From: Lewinellaceae bacterium
GTDB taxonomy: Bacteria; Bacteroidota; Bacteroidia; Chitinophagales; Saprospiraceae
Direction: 5' to 3'
Length of the DNA: 25,775 nucleotides
Assembly: GCA_016710765.1 (NCBI GenBank)
Contig: JADJUJ010000025.1
Span: 40,001 to 65,775, forward strand
In this document: positions 1 to 7,795 of the stretch, one piece after another
How the letters are laid out: every line of letters starts with the position of its first letter
Numbering within the stretch: position 1 is the stretch's first letter
Translations under genes and position numbers: made by a program
The notes under the pieces: generated by a model
What the model was told of the DNA's origin: nothing
Databases searched by the model: none
Seen by the model: the letters and a program-made list of their open reading frames with translations, nothing else

Positions 1-674
<674 letters not shown>

Positions 675-825
675 TTTTTTATTCTTTTAAAACTCGAGCA
701 GACGTATCCGTTTTGTATGGTTGTAAATGTCAATTTACAAAGATACAGCGCGATTCGGCGCTCTTAGGTTCAGTGAAAACTTAGCGATTATTCGCTACTC
801 CATCCCAGTGATTGTCATAAAGAAA
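675..825 (+). other. 23S-5S internal transcribed spacer with three hairpins
   Basis: About 150 bases separate the two rRNAs and contain no tRNA. Three perfect small stem-loops follow each other: TTGTAAAT-gtca-ATTTACAA (721-740), AGCGC-gattcg-GCGCT (747-762) and TAGCGA-ttat-TCGCTA (782-797). They are probably part of the precursor fold used in rRNA processing. That role is inferred from position only. Confidence 0.7.
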
Positions 826-941
826 TGTTGGTGCCTATAGCGGCGGGGATCACCTCTTACCATTCCGAACAGAGAAGTTAAGCCCGCCAGCGCTGATGGT
901 ACTGGGGTTGATGCCCCGGGAGAGTAGGTCGGTGCCAACCC
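826..941 (+). rRNA. rrf: 5S ribosomal RNA
   Basis: A complete 5S rRNA with the conserved loop B/helix III region (CATTCCGAACAGAGAAGTTA, 863-882) and the loop D/E region GGTACTGGGG. The closing stem is formed by GTTGG at the 5' end and CCAAC at the 3' end. The length of about 116 nt is normal. It follows 23S in the same orientation and is followed at once by an intrinsic terminator, so it is the last gene of this rrn operon. Confidence 0.95.
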
Positions 942-951
942 AATTTACCAT

Positions 952-985
952 AGCCCAGTCGATTCAATTCGGCTGGGCTTTTTTT
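952..985 (+). terminator. Rho-independent terminator of the rrn operon
   Basis: An 11-base-pair stem (952-962 with 969-979, including one T-G wobble at 959/972) encloses the loop TTCAAT and is followed directly by seven T (979-985). It sits about 10 bases after 5S, as expected for the end of the rRNA operon. Confidence 0.92.
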
Positions 986-986
986 A

Positions 987-1227
987 TTTGCGATATCCGG
1001 TGACAAGATTTACGATATCCGGTGACAAGATTTACGATATCCGATTGATGATTTCCGATTGATGATGTCCGATTTGAGATGCGGATTGCCCCAATCGGAT
1101 ATCAAACGGATATCGGAAATCACATCATCAATCGTAAATCATCAATCGGATATCGTCAATCACATCAGATATCATCAATCGGATATCATCAATCGGATAT
1201 CGTCAATCACATCAGATATCGTAAATC
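987..1227. repeat. Palindromic repeat array 1 (GATTTACGATATCC family)
   Basis: The array is built from short related words. On the left are two 22-base units, TTT(G/A)CGATATCCGGTGACAAGA, at 987-1008 and 1009-1030, then CGATTGATGAT and GATGTCCGATT words. At a tip, GATTG-CCC-CAATC (1084-1096), the words switch to their reverse complements. On the right a 33-base segment recurs exactly at 1141-1173 and 1188-1220 (period 47). The outer ends include AGATTTACGATATC on the left and its complement at 1215-1228 on the right. The whole can fold into a long imperfect hairpin. It lies between the rrn terminator and the DUF5916 gene. The frames that cross it look coding only because of the repeats. Confidence 0.9.
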
Positions 1228-1260
1228 TGAAAACGCCAGAAGGGAACTGTTCCATCTGTA

Positions 1261-1291
1261 TTGTTGTTTGGACAAAAAGCGAGTACATTCG
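1261..1291 (+). promoter_or_regulatory. Possible Bacteroidota-type promoter for the DUF5916 gene
   Basis: TTG at 1261-1263 is followed after 20 bases by TACATTCG (1284-1291), which approximates the Bacteroidota -7 consensus TAnnTTTG, about 30 bases before the chosen ATG. One base of the -7 box departs from consensus and the -33 box is minimal, so this is only a candidate. A TTG start at 1261 would turn this segment into coding sequence, but the signal peptide argues against that. Confidence 0.3.
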
Positions 1292-1320
1292 CAAGGAACT
1301 GCACCTATTTTCCCTGTTAT

Positions 1321-3534
1321 ATGCGCATTTGCCCAATACTAATCTTTTTGCTTTTTTGCCAAATCCTGCCGGCGCAATCCACCCGAGCGTTACATCAGGA
1401 CACTTTCGCCATGTCTGTAACCGTGATTCATGACGCGATACAAATAGATGGCGATCTTGCTGAGCCCATTTGGCAAACAGCAGATTCCGCCACCAACTTC
1501 CTCATGAAATGGCCCCGCGACGGCGGCCCCGCTCCGGCACAAACCACCGTGTATTGCGCAGCCGACGACCGTTTTGTCTATTTTGCCTTCCGGTGCCGAC
1601 AGGATGGCCCGCTGGTCATCCAAAGCCTCAAGCGAGATGCCGGTTACTGGGATTCCGATGGCGTGGCGATCATTCTCGACCCGACCAATACCGCCAACAG
1701 CGGCTATTTCTTTGGCATCAACGCCTCCGGTGTCCAAACGGATGCCCTGCTTTCCAGTGGATCTGATGATGAAGATACCAACTGGGACAATACCTGGCTC
1801 TCGGAATCAAAAATTTATGCCAATGAATGGACCGCAGAAATTGCCATCCCGCTCCGTATCCTGCGGTACAATGCCGGCGAAAATACCTGGGGCGTTAATT
1901 TTATCCGTAACGACCTCGCCAACGGTATTTATTCCACCTGGGCCAATATTCCGTTCCAGTTTACCGCTATTGACCTGGGCTGGACCGGTGCGCTGCAATG
2001 GCCCGAAGCGCCGCGCCGGGTGAAAGGTAATCTCAACCTTATCCCCTACGCCACGACTGCCCTCTCGCGCAATTACGAGGACGACACCGATTGGGAAGTT
2101 AAGCCCGGACTCGGTATGGACGCTAAAATCGGTGTCGGGTCGGGACTAAACCTCGACTTGACCATCAATCCTGATTTTTCCCAGATAGAAATTGATGAAC
2201 AGGTGGTGAACCTCACCCGCTTCGACGTGATGCTACCCGAAAAACGCACTTTTTTTCTCGAAAATGCCGACCTATTCGCCAATTTCGGGATTCCACCCAT
2301 ACGCCCCTTCTTTTCCCGCCGCATCGGATTGAGCGACGACGGGGAATCCATTCCCATTCTCGCCGGCGCACGCATCACCGGAAATCTGAACGCTGATACT
2401 CGCGTGGGACTTATGACAATGCAAACCAGCGCCAAAAACGGCGAACCGGCGCGCAACTACTCGGCTTTTGCTGGCAGACATCGTCTTTTTGGTCGCTCCA
2501 ATATCGGGGGCTATTTCCTCAACCGGGAATCCTTTTCGGAAGGCGCCCGGCAATCGGATGCCTACCGCCGGAATGGCGGGGCTGAATTCACTTTTACCTC
2601 AACCGATGGCAGGTGGAACGCCTGGTCGGCCTATCATCACGCATTTACACCTGGTGTAAAAAAGCAAAATGGCTGGGGAAATGCGGGTTGGATGTATTCT
2701 GGCCGGAAACTCACCTTTCTATGGGATATGATCAAAATGGGCGTCAACTACCAGGCTGATATGGGGTTTGAACGGCGCATCGAAAACTATGACATCGTGC
2801 GCGATACCACCCTGCGCATCGGATATTACTTTCTGTACAACAATACGAAATACCGTGTTTTTCCCAAAAGCACGGGCTCCATGATTAATTTTACCGAACT
2901 GGAAGCGGAGTTTTTTCAGGTGCTGAATCCTGATGGAACACTTAACGAGTCGTCCAACTACGCTGGCATTACCTGGAACCTGCGCAATACCAGCGAGTTC
3001 ACCATGCGCGCTTATGTCAATTGGGCGAATGTACCGGTAGCGTTCAAGTTTGACGACGGCGACCTGGCCGATTGCCCTGCACTGGCAGCAGGAACCTATC
3101 GGTTCCAATTTGGAGAGATGAAATGGAGTTCGAACTATCGGAAAAAATTCTTCCTCTCCTTCAAGGGCGGCGGTGGCGGCTTTTATACCGGCAACCAGGC
3201 CTACATGAGTGTGGAACTCAACTATCGTATTCAGCCAATCCTAAACCTCCGCCTTTCGGCGGCATACAATCTGCTGGAGTTTCCTACGCCCTATTGCGAT
3301 GTGGAAATCTTCAACATCACGCCACGTATCGAGGTGTTTTTTGCCAAAAACATCTGGTGGACCACCTTCCTGCAGTACAACACCCAGGCCGATAATTTCA
3401 ACATCAACAGTCGGCTTCAATGGCGTTTCAGGCCCATGAGCGATATCTTCCTGGTGTACACCGATAATTACGCTGTGCAGTTTTTCGGCCCGAAAAACCG
3501 CGCGCTTGTGCTCAAGGCAAATTATTGGTGGTAG
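1321..3534 (+). CDS. DUF5916 family exported protein with N-terminal CBM9-like domain
   Basis: A 737-residue protein. The ATG at 1321 is preferred over an upstream TTG at 1261 because it begins a clean signal peptide (MRICPILIFLLFCQILPAQS). Residues of about 35-230 resemble the family 9 carbohydrate-binding/DOMON-like fold that opens DUF5916 proteins; the IDGDLAEPIW motif is at residues 42-51. The rest has alternating aromatic beta strands as in an outer-membrane barrel, ending with the family-typical WRFRPMSDIFLVY and a terminal WW. Members are widespread in Bacteroidota and are often called putative membrane-associated hydrolases, but no enzymatic role is established. No catalytic motif is visible. 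The gene stands alone, bracketed by palindromic arrays 1 and 2. Confidence 0.9.
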   Translation: MRICPILIFLLFCQILPAQSTRALHQDTFAMSVTVIHDAIQIDGDLAEPIWQTADSATNFLMKWPRDGGPAPAQTTVYCAADDRFVYFAFRCRQDGPLVIQSLKRDAGYWDSDGVAIILDPTNTANSGYFFGINASGVQTDALLSSGSDDEDTNWDNTWLSESKIYANEWTAEIAIPLRILRYNAGENTWGVNFIRNDLANGIYSTWANIPFQFTAIDLGWTGALQWPEAPRRVKGNLNLIPYATTALSRNYEDDTDWEVKPGLGMDAKIGVGSGLNLDLTINPDFSQIEIDEQVVNLTRFDVMLPEKRTFFLENADLFANFGIPPIRPFFSRRIGLSDDGESIPILAGARITGNLNADTRVGLMTMQTSAKNGEPARNYSAFAGRHRLFGRSNIGGYFLNRESFSEGARQSDAYRRNGGAEFTFTSTDGRWNAWSAYHHAFTPGVKKQNGWGNAGWMYSGRKLTFLWDMIKMGVNYQADMGFERRIENYDIVRDTTLRIGYYFLYNNTKYRVFPKSTGSMINFTELEAEFFQVLNPDGTLNESSNYAGITWNLRNTSEFTMRAYVNWANVPVAFKFDDGDLADCPALAAGTYRFQFGEMKWSSNYRKKFFLSFKGGGGGFYTGNQAYMSVELNYRIQPILNLRLSAAYNLLEFPTPYCDVEIFNITPRIEVFFAKNIWWTTFLQYNTQADNFNINSRLQWRFRPMSDIFLVYTDNYAVQFFGPKNRALVLKANYWW

Positions 3535-3540
3535 CCAAAA

Positions 3541-3739
3541 GATTTCCGATATCCGATTGTTGATTTACGATTGATGATTTGATTTACGATTGGTGATGTC
3601 CGATTTACGATTGGTGATGTCCGATTTACGATTGATAGCCGATTGGCGCAATCGTAAATCCAACATCGTCAATCCACATCGTCAATCCAACATCGTCAAT
3701 CCACATCGTCAATCGTAAATCGTAAATCGGATATCGGAA
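3541..3739. repeat. Palindromic repeat array 2 between convergent genes
   Basis: A nearly 200-base imperfect palindrome of the same word family as array 1. The outer ends are a perfect 15-base inverted repeat, TTCCGATATCCGATT (3544-3558) with its complement at 3725-3739. The tip is CGATTG-GCG-CAATCG (3640-3654), equivalent to the tip of array 1. The left arm carries two exact 21-base units, GATTTACGATTGGTGATGTC plus C (3581-3601, 3602-3622). The right arm carries two exact 27-base units (3661-3687, 3688-3714). It starts 6 bases after the DUF5916 stop and ends 4 bases before the stop of the small lipoprotein gene on the other strand, so it may act as a bidirectional transcript end. Confidence 0.9.
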
Positions 3740-3743
3740 TTCC

Positions 3744-4034
3744 TCACTTCTTACTCCGGTTCCCCGCCATAAAGCCCCAGCCGCTGGAACCCAGCAGGAA
3801 GCCCAGGTCGTACCAGCCACCAGTATTGTTTACGGCATAAATGGCCACATTGTCGTCGAAAAGGCTGATGATGAAACTGATCGGCGTGATGAAGCCATGC
3901 AACAGGCCGTAAAAAAAGCCGTATTGTTTTCCCGTCAAACAATCGCGAATGGGTTCGGCATCAGCACAGGAAACGAGCAAGATGCTGATCAACAGGCCAG
4001 CAGAAAGGAGATAAAGTTTGTTTTTAGTTTTCAT
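3744..4034 (-). CDS. Small conserved lipoprotein
   Basis: A 96-residue protein. The start at 4034 is chosen because it opens a lipoprotein signal (MKTKNK, a hydrophobic run, then LLVSC with the acylated Cys at residue 23). An upstream in-frame ATG at 4064 would add ten residues that do not fit a signal. The mature part contains a glycine- and aromatic-rich hydrophobic stretch (YGFFYGLLHGFITPISFIIS), AIYAVNNTGGWYDLGFLLG, and a basic tail. I recognise this as a short conserved Bacteroidota type of protein without a known function. It probably sits in the cell envelope with a second membrane-associated segment. The gene lies between palindromic arrays 2 and 3. Confidence 0.8.
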   Translation of the reverse strand: MKTKNKLYLLSAGLLISILLVSCADAEPIRDCLTGKQYGFFYGLLHGFITPISFIISLFDDNVAIYAVNNTGGWYDLGFLLGSSGWGFMAGNRSKK

Positions 4035-4081
4035 GGTTGTGAAATTTAGACAACTGAATGACAAGTTACGATAAGAAAAGA

Positions 4082-4208
4082 GTGATTTGCGATATCCGAT
4101 TACATGAATTCCAATTGTTGATGTAAATGGTAGATGTATTATTGACGCGCGAAAATTTAAAATCTACATCAACAATTGGAATTCATGTAATCGGATATTG
4201 CAAATCAC
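4082..4208. repeat. Long hairpin element (array 3) overlapping the helicase stop codon
   Basis: Two 44-base arms, 4082-4125 and 4165-4208, are reverse complements except for one position (GCGATATCC against GGATATTGC). They enclose a 39-base loop. The outer part GTGATTTGCGATATCCGATT matches the terminal words of arrays 1 and 2; the inner part (TACATGAATTCCAATTGTTG) is different. The right arm extends into the helicase gene: its stop codon (4205-4207) is the TGA of TGATTTGC. No target-site duplication is evident just outside the arms. Confidence 0.93.
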
Positions 4209-6643
4209 GCCATCCACGCCCGCACCATCCTGATCTCCCCGTAGCTGTACTTGTCTTCAAAGAATGCTTTTACCTCCGAACTCAGCGCCTCAGGATGGTC
4301 GCGGTAATACGCTTCGATGGCGGTTACCACCTCGCGGGGGATGATCGCCTGGATGTCCAGCGCTCCGGTGCCGACAAAATGCGACAAGTGGTTCTCAATG
4401 GTGCTGCGCACAAAACCGCGCGTTTCCGCGATTTCATCGATGGACTTTCCAGCCTGAAACATTTCAAAACTGAGCGTTTTGGTATCCTTTTTTTCTGGTT
4501 TTTCGGTCATACCGGGCAACACCACCGCATCATCCGGTGTGATGTTGTGGGTGCTGCAATAGGTTTGTATCATACCCAATAAGTCGGCGCCAAAGGCTTT
4601 TACTTTCACATTGCCCAATCCTTTGATGGCCAGCAGCCCTGCTTGCGTCTGGGGGAGGTGTTTTACCAGTTCAACCAATACCTTGGTAGGCATCACCATG
4701 TAAGCCTCCATTTCGAAATCGGCGGCGGTATCGTTGCGCCATTTCATCAGCTGGCTGAACAGGGCAGGGTGGGGGAGGTCCTGCGGAATGGCGGAATTGC
4801 TGGTTTTGGACTTCGTTTTTTCTGCTTTAAAATCGAGCGCAGCGTTGGCTTTCGTGCGCAGGAACGCATTGGCCTCAAAGCCGCGTTGCAGGATGTTGAA
4901 GCAGGCATGACAGACATAGAGCTCTTCCTGTACGGCCTCCAATGCTTCTTCGGCGGATTTTTGGAGTTCTTTGTTGTCGGTCAGTATCCGGATGTCGCGG
5001 CTGGCAGGCAACAAATCGGCACCGGTTTTTTCAGCAAACCAGGCGCCGGCTTTGCGCAGGCGCTCCAGCACTTCGGCGTTTTTTTCGGGCAAGCCACCCG
5101 CACTGAACAAGAACATCAGTTGTTGCCGAAATTTATCGGCCACGGGCAGCATGTCCCAGATCTGGTCTTTGAGCTGGCCAAACTGCAACCTTGCTTCGGG
5201 ATGCAGACTGCCCTCGTGTTCGAGCAGGATGCGCTGGGTTTGCTCCGTGCGTTTTTTCAGGCCAGCCATTCCGAAGAGTTCCAGCAAGAGGGATTGCTGG
5301 TACATGGCCTTGGCGGCTTCCAGTTGCGCCTCGGTAGGGGCATTTTTTGCGGCTTCCTGGCTGAAGTCCTGCACGATGGCATCGGTGCGGATGCTGTTGT
5401 TCTGAATGGGGGTGCGCAACACGATGCCCTCAAAACTCCGGCAGCGACTGAGGGCCACATACACCTGCCCGTGCGCGAAAGCGGCCTGCGCATCGAGAAT
5501 AACCCGCTCGAAGGTGAGGCCCTGGCTCTTGTGGATGGTGATGGCCCAGGCCAGTTTGAGCGGATGCTGTTTGAACATGCCGATCACTTCTTCGCCCACC
5601 TCTTTGTTTTTTTCATTCAGGGAGTATTTGATGTTTTCCCAAAGGACGGGTCCAACGCTGATCGGGCTATGTTCATCGGGGCATTGCACCTGAATGATAT
5701 CGTCGTTGATGGCGGTTACTTTGCCAATTTTTCCGTTGTAGAAGAGTTTGTCGCGCGAGCCGTCGTTTTTCACAAACATTACCTGAGCGCCCACCTTGAT
5801 CTGAAGTGCTTCGTCGGTAGGATAAGCATGTGCTGGAAAATCGCCGGTAATTTCAGCCTTGAACTGGTGCAGTTTTCCCTTGGTTTCGCGCAGTTTTTCC
5901 GCATTGATTTCCTGTGCGGTGGCATTGTGGGTGCTTAGCGTAATATAGCCTTCATCCTCTGCGGGCTGAAAACCGGGGGTGTAACGCTGGTTGAGTGTTT
6001 CGAGCACCTCGGCATCGATGCGGCGGTCGCGCACCTTGTTGAGCAGGTCGATAAACACTGTATCCGACTGCCGGTAAATGTGCTGGAGTTCGATGACCAC
6101 CGGGGCCGTTTTTTGCAGCGCCTGGCTGCTGAAAAAATAGGGTGTGGCGTAGTAGTTGCGGAGCAGGCTCCAGTCGTCGTCGCGGGCCACGGGTGGGAGC
6201 TGGTGCAGGTCGCCGATCATCAGGAGTTGTACGCCACCGAAAGGTTTGGTGAAATCGCGGTAGCGGCGCAGCACGTCGTCGATACCGTCGAGCAAATCGG
6301 CGCGCACCATGCTGATCTCGTCGATCACCAGCAGGTCGAGGCTGCGGAGGAGTCGGATTTTGTCGGAAGAAAAACGGCGTTGCCGGGAGGGGTCCTGCTT
6401 GTTGCCGGGCAAAAAGGGGCCGAAAGGCAGTTGGAACAGGGAGTGGATGGTCATGCCGCCGGCATTGATGGCGGCCACACCGGTGGGCGCCACCACGGCC
6501 ATTCGCTTGGGGGAGTCTTTGCGAATTTGGTGCAGGAAAGTCGTCTTCCCTGTTCCAGCTCTTCCGGTAAGGAAGATGTTTGCATTGGTGAAATTGACAT
6601 ACTCAAGCGCCAGCTCGAGCTGTGGATTGGTTTGGAGGTTCAT
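4205..6643 (-). CDS. PIF1/RecD-like DNA helicase with C-terminal HRDC-like and HTH regions
   Basis: An 812-residue superfamily 1B helicase. The Walker A motif GRAGTGKTT is at residues 27-35, APTGVAAINAGG at 52-63, the Walker B LLVIDEISMV at 104-113, GDLHQLPPV at 144-152, HKSQGLTF at 371-378 and the UvrD-like VYVALSRC at 394-401. Residues of about 640-700 resemble an HRDC helical domain (LLAIKGLGNVKVKAFG). The last 90 residues form a helix-turn-helix domain of the type found at the end of RecQ-like helicases (SIDEIAETRGFVRSTIENHL). The likely role is ATP-driven 5'-3' unwinding in replication or repair, including structured DNA. The gene stands alone and its stop codon is inside array 3. No unusual truncation is visible. 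Confidence 0.93.
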   Translation of the reverse strand: MNLQTNPQLELALEYVNFTNANIFLTGRAGTGKTTFLHQIRKDSPKRMAVVAPTGVAAINAGGMTIHSLFQLPFGPFLPGNKQDPSRQRRFSSDKIRLLRSLDLLVIDEISMVRADLLDGIDDVLRRYRDFTKPFGGVQLLMIGDLHQLPPVARDDDWSLLRNYYATPYFFSSQALQKTAPVVIELQHIYRQSDTVFIDLLNKVRDRRIDAEVLETLNQRYTPGFQPAEDEGYITLSTHNATAQEINAEKLRETKGKLHQFKAEITGDFPAHAYPTDEALQIKVGAQVMFVKNDGSRDKLFYNGKIGKVTAINDDIIQVQCPDEHSPISVGPVLWENIKYSLNEKNKEVGEEVIGMFKQHPLKLAWAITIHKSQGLTFERVILDAQAAFAHGQVYVALSRCRSFEGIVLRTPIQNNSIRTDAIVQDFSQEAAKNAPTEAQLEAAKAMYQQSLLLELFGMAGLKKRTEQTQRILLEHEGSLHPEARLQFGQLKDQIWDMLPVADKFRQQLMFLFSAGGLPEKNAEVLERLRKAGAWFAEKTGADLLPASRDIRILTDNKELQKSAEEALEAVQEELYVCHACFNILQRGFEANAFLRTKANAALDFKAEKTKSKTSNSAIPQDLPHPALFSQLMKWRNDTAADFEMEAYMVMPTKVLVELVKHLPQTQAGLLAIKGLGNVKVKAFGADLLGMIQTYCSTHNITPDDAVVLPGMTEKPEKKDTKTLSFEMFQAGKSIDEIAETRGFVRSTIENHLSHFVGTGALDIQAIIPREVVTAIEAYYRDHPEALSSEVKAFFEDKYSYGEIRMVRAWMA

Positions 6644-6947
6644 TTCTTTAGGATTAAGGTTAATAATGGGGTTAAGCGCTGTGGGCAGCGTACTGCTGCG
6701 ACTGATGCATAGCGTGCAAATTGGCGGCCCTGTTTTCTGCTCATTTTCGGTGTTCGGGGGTTAAAATGTCCCGCATTTCGCCCTCCTCACACTTTATTGG
6801 TTAGCAAACAGATCGCGCCCTTCTGCACGCTTTTTACCAGCCGCGGCAGTTGGTTTTTTCAAAAGTAAGGGAAAATTTCGGGTTTGCAATCGGCCTGGAT
6901 TTTTTGAATGCAATTTGGACCCGGTTTTGTATCGCGCCATGCGCATT
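6644..6947. other. Intergenic stretch, no gene seen
   Basis: A 304-base gap between the helicase start and the end of the LytTR regulator gene. It holds a small hairpin, CGCTG-tggg-CAGCG (about 6678-6691), upstream of the helicase start. I see no convincing promoter, ORF or RNA. It must contain the helicase promoter on the minus strand and probably the terminator of the upstream two-component operon, but neither is clear. Confidence 0.5.
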
Positions 6948-7685
6948 TTACACTTTTGCAATTAATCCTATCAATTCCAGTTTTTTCGCCCTTGCCACGG
7001 GTAGTGAGCAGCCATTCCCCATGACGATTTCCCCGCCGTCCGTTTTCACGATTTTTTTGATGTGCTTCAAATGAACGAGGTAGGAATTATGTGCCCGAAA
7101 GAAATCCGGATTGTTCAGTAGTTCCTCGAATTCCCGCAGCGATTTTGACAGCACTATGGGCTTTTTTTGGTCTTTCAAAAATACCGACACATAAGACCCG
7201 TCCGATTCAATGTATTGAATGTCAGATACTTCTATTAAAATGAGTTCTTGCCCGACTGGCAATGCGATACGCTCTGGCGTTGGGTTGTTTTTTAGATATT
7301 GAACGGAGGAAATCTGCGCCGGCGTTGGGTTGGTATTCCGTTTTGCCTTGGTTACGGCGGTGATAAGTTCGTCCTTGTCCACCGGTTTCTGCAGGTACTC
7401 CAGCGCGTTGAACTTGAATGCTTTTACGGCATACTGGTCATAAGCCGTGGTAAAAATGACCTTAAAATCCAGCGGCGCGCATTGCCGGAGCAGTTCGAAG
7501 CCATTCAACATTGGCATTTCGATATCAAGGAATAGCAGCGCTGGAGGCTCCCGTTGGATGGCCTCCAATGCCGTTTCCGGGTCGTTGAAAATGCCCGTAA
7601 TTTGTACATCCGGGCAGTGTTTTTTGAGCAACACCTGAAGTACGTCGGTGCAGTTGGGTTCGTCGTCAAGTAGATAGGTTTTCAT
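6948..7685 (-). CDS. LytTR family response regulator
   Basis: A 245-residue DNA-binding response regulator. The receiver domain (residues 1-120) has the acidic pair LDDE at 6-9, the phosphoacceptor D54 in LLFLDIEMP, the conserved Thr in FTTAYD and the Lys in LQKPVD. The LytTR DNA-binding domain occupies about residues 140-245 (DIQYIESDGSYVSVFL, FFRAHNSYLVHLKHI). It lies 110 bases after the histidine kinase gene in the same direction and is its evident partner. Proteins of this type bind direct-repeat sites upstream of target genes; no target can be named from the window. Confidence 0.95.
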   Translation of the reverse strand: MKTYLLDDEPNCTDVLQVLLKKHCPDVQITGIFNDPETALEAIQREPPALLFLDIEMPMLNGFELLRQCAPLDFKVIFTTAYDQYAVKAFKFNALEYLQKPVDKDELITAVTKAKRNTNPTPAQISSVQYLKNNPTPERIALPVGQELILIEVSDIQYIESDGSYVSVFLKDQKKPIVLSKSLREFEELLNNPDFFRAHNSYLVHLKHIKKIVKTDGGEIVMGNGCSLPVARAKKLELIGLIAKV

Positions 7686-7795
7686 AAAATTGGTTTCAAC
7701 AGATTTTTATTTTCGCCCACAAATTTCCGCAGAAAGTCGAACATCCGGGCTGTTTATTGTCGGTATTAGTGCTCAGCGAAAACCTGCCGGCAAAA

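Noticed and set aside
986..1227. CRISPR array
   Set aside because: The units are not separated by unique spacers of constant size, and the array reverses orientation at a central tip.
1261..1320. TTG start that would extend the DUF5916 protein by 20 residues
   Set aside because: The extension would place a signal peptide internally; the ATG at 1321 starts it cleanly.
1059..1433. Protein-like frames rich in SDI, INH and ITSDIVN words
   Set aside because: They are translations of palindromic array 1; the periodic peptide is a by-product of the DNA repeat.
4643..5938. Long 431-residue frame opposite the helicase
   Set aside because: Antisense shadow of a strongly conserved helicase; no recognisable motif, and the codon pattern mirrors the opposite strand.
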